Both the position numbers and the translations under genes were made by a program. 64,000 nucleotides of DNA from Thermoanaerobaculia bacterium (GTDB lineage Bacteria > Acidobacteriota > Thermoanaerobaculia > Multivoradales > JAIOJS01). Below are positions 62,416 to 64,000 of this stretch, piece after piece. The stretch is from assembly GCA_030429235.1 (NCBI GenBank), contig JAUIDB010000003.1, positions 159,281 through 223,280 of the forward strand. Reading direction: 5' to 3'. The stretch's first letter is position 1; each line of letters opens with the position of its first letter. The notes below the pieces were generated by a model. It saw nothing but the letters and a program-made list of their open reading frames with translations. It was not told where the DNA came from and did not search any database.

Positions 62416-64000
62416 ATGTGCTCGATCCTCTGCCTCCTCGACCTTCGGTCCGACGCCCGCTCGTTGCGCGAGCGGGCCCTTCGACTTTCGGCTCGCCTCC
62501 GACACCGAGGTCCCGACTGGAGCGGCGTGTGGAACGACGAACGCGCCATCATGGTCCACGAGCGCCTGGCCATCGTCGGTCTGGAACATGGTGCGCAACC
62601 GCTGGTGGACGAAACGAGCGGCACCGTGCTCGCCGTCAACGGAGAGATCTACAACCATCGCGAACTCGCGGCAGGACTGCAGCGTGAGTACACCTTCAGC
62701 ACCGGTTCCGACTGCGAGATCATCCAGGCCCTCTACCGCGAAGAGGGAGCCAGCCTGGTGGAGAGACTTAACGGGATCTTCGCGTTCGTGCTGTTCGACC
62801 GGGTCCGAGAGACGTTCCTCATCGCGCGCGACCCGATCGGGGTCGTGCCCCTCTACTGGGGACGGGATCGCGACGGCAACCTCCTGGTCGCTTCCGAACT
62901 GAAGGCGCTGGCCGATCAGTGCGACACCTTCGAGGAGTTCCCGCCCGGACATCGCTTCGACTCGGCCCGCGACACCGAACCCGTCCGCTACTACCAGCCG
63001 GCCTGGCGCGACCTCGCCCACGCCGACCGCCCCGCCGACCTCACACAGTTGAGGTCCCAGTTCGAAGCCGCGGTGGCGCGTCAGCTGATGTCCGAGGTAC
63101 CGTTCGGCGTGCTCCTGTCGGGGGGACTCGACTCCTCCCTGGTGGCGGCAGTGACCGCCCGTCAGCTCGCGACCAGCGACGGACCGGCTCCCTGGGGCAA
63201 GAAGCTCCATACCTTCGCCATCGGACTCGAAGGTTCGCCCGACCTCGCCGCCGCGCAACAGGTCGCGACGGCGCTCGAGACGCAACACCACACCTTCCAC
63301 TTCACGGTACAGGATGGCCTCGATGCCCTGCCGGACGTAATCCGCCACATCGAGACCTTCGATGTCACCACCGTACGGGCGTCGGTTCCGATGTACCTTC
63401 TCGCCCGCCGAATCAAGGCCCTCGGAGTCAAGATGGTGCTCTCCGGAGAGGGCTCCGACGAGATCTTCGGAGGCTACCTCTACTTCCACCATGCCCCCAG
63501 CCCCGAGGCGTTCCACGCCGAGACGGTCCGCAAGCTGGCAAGTCTGTCGCAGTTCGATTGCCTGCGCGCCAACAAGTCGATGGCGGCCTGGGGAGTCGAG
63601 GCCCGCGTTCCCTTCCTCGACCTCGAGTTCCTCGACACGGCCATGTCCATCGAACCTCGGGCCAAGATGGTCGGGCCGCGGGGTATCGAGAAGGAGTTGC
63701 TGCGCCAGGCCTTCGCCGATCTGCTCCCAGCCGACCTTCTCTGGCGCCAGAAGGAGCAGTTTTCTGACGGCGTCGGCTATGCCTGGATCGACTCTCTCAA
63801 ACACTACGCCGAGAGGGAGCTGTCGAGCGAAGGCCTTGCGAGGCTACAGAAGCAGTATTCTGTCAACCCGCCTCAGACGCTCGAGGGAGCTCTCTACCGT
63901 CGAATCTTCGACGCCTGGTACCCGGGCCCGGCGGCAGCACTCTCTATCCCATCTGGACCCAGCATCGCTTGCTCTAGCCCTGCGGCCGTGACCTGGAACG
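62416..64000 (+). CDS. asnB: Asparagine synthase B (glutamine-hydrolysing), 3' end beyond window
   Basis: The first 528 codons make glutamine-dependent asparagine synthetase, close in layout to the E. coli enzyme (about 554 residues), so only about 25 residues are missing. Cys2 (MCSILCLLD) is the glutaminase nucleophile after Met removal. The glutaminase domain has RHRGPDWSGVW, HERLAIVG and NGEIYNHRELA. The synthetase domain has the ATP pyrophosphatase loop VLLSGGLDSSLVAAV, LSGEGSDEIFGGYLYFHHAP and KEQFSDGVGYAWID. GGAGA six bases before ATG 62416 is the ribosome binding site. It is preceded by a leader with a terminator. Confidence 0.95.
   Translation, partial: MCSILCLLDLRSDARSLRERALRLSARLRHRGPDWSGVWNDERAIMVHERLAIVGLEHGAQPLVDETSGTVLAVNGEIYNHRELAAGLQREYTFSTGSDCEIIQALYREEGASLVERLNGIFAFVLFDRVRETFLIARDPIGVVPLYWGRDRDGNLLVASELKALADQCDTFEEFPPGHRFDSARDTEPVRYYQPAWRDLAHADRPADLTQLRSQFEAAVARQLMSEVPFGVLLSGGLDSSLVAAVTARQLATSDGPAPWGKKLHTFAIGLEGSPDLAAAQQVATALETQHHTFHFTVQDGLDALPDVIRHIETFDVTTVRASVPMYLLARRIKALGVKMVLSGEGSDEIFGGYLYFHHAPSPEAFHAETVRKLASLSQFDCLRANKSMAAWGVEARVPFLDLEFLDTAMSIEPRAKMVGPRGIEKELLRQAFADLLPADLLWRQKEQFSDGVGYAWIDSLKHYAERELSSEGLARLQKQYSVNPPQTLEGALYRRIFDAWYPGPAAALSIPSGPSIACSSPAAVTWN

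Noticed and set aside
61549..63804. A 751-codon minus-strand open frame
   Set aside because: It is antisense to the SGNH-like gene and asnB, both of which have intact catalytic motifs. It is Gly/Arg/Val-rich without a recognisable domain.

Overview
The window is high-GC DNA, densely packed with genes, many of them overlapping by 1 to 8 bases. The most likely source is a free-living Gram-negative bacterium of the Acidobacteriota or a close relative. The evidence is two VWFA-related secreted proteins, one of them with a GWxTD-like N-terminus, a response regulator carrying DUF4388 and roadblock domains, paired DUF3857/transglutaminase proteins, a futalosine-pathway menaquinone enzyme (MqnC) and a complete Na+-pumping NQR complex. 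No plasmid, phage or insertion sequence genes were seen. The taxonomic call is an inference from gene families.

Layout. 1-6.4 kb: a truncated secreted M24 peptidase, mqnC, and a signalling block (REC-DUF4388-roadblock, an NtrC-type regulator, a PAS histidine kinase). 6.6-13.8 kb: the complete nqrABCDEF-apbE-nqrM operon, including a 58-codon nqrM. 13.9-15.1 kb: CBS and SLOG proteins. 15.1-20.5 kb: an RND/MMPL exporter operon (RND, LolA-like, beta-barrel, DUF2892), divergent from an ArsR-family regulator that looks like the sulfide/persulfide sensors BigR/YgaV/SqrR, with two identical palindromes lying in the two divergent promoters. 20.5-28.4 kb: zinc-finger membrane proteins, a lipoprotein and VWFA proteins. 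28.6-29.0 kb: a 93-bp tandem repeat built from inverted pieces of the 3' end of the adjacent tRNA-Ala(CGC). 29.1-35.7 kb: sdaA, ergothioneine genes egtD-egtB, and proB-proA preceded by a likely transcription attenuator. 35.8-45.4 kb: a surface-glycan cluster (methyltransferases, three glycosyltransferases, a sulfotransferase, a polytopic membrane protein). 45.4-48.8 kb: SdpI, TrhO, DinB and a serine hydrolase. 48.9-56.4 kb: a probable peptidoglycan-salvage operon (Na+ symporter, M14 carboxypeptidase, and one 1335-residue protein fusing NagZ, AmiE-like and NamZ modules). 57.0-61.2 kb: two DUF3857/transglutaminase proteins. 61.4-64.0 kb: an SGNH-like protein and asnB (3' end cut off), with a second attenuator-like leader.

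Most notable points: (i) proBA and asnB both have an intrinsic terminator placed so close to the ribosome binding site that there is no room for a promoter between them, preceded by a short ORF with codons for the pathway product and by an RNA segment able to pair with the terminator arm; (ii) the persulfide-sensor-like regulator with twin operators controlling an RND export operon; (iii) the tRNA-derived palindromic repeat array; (iv) the three-enzyme muropeptide fusion. All coordinates and pairings were read by eye. Promoters and operators are predictions.
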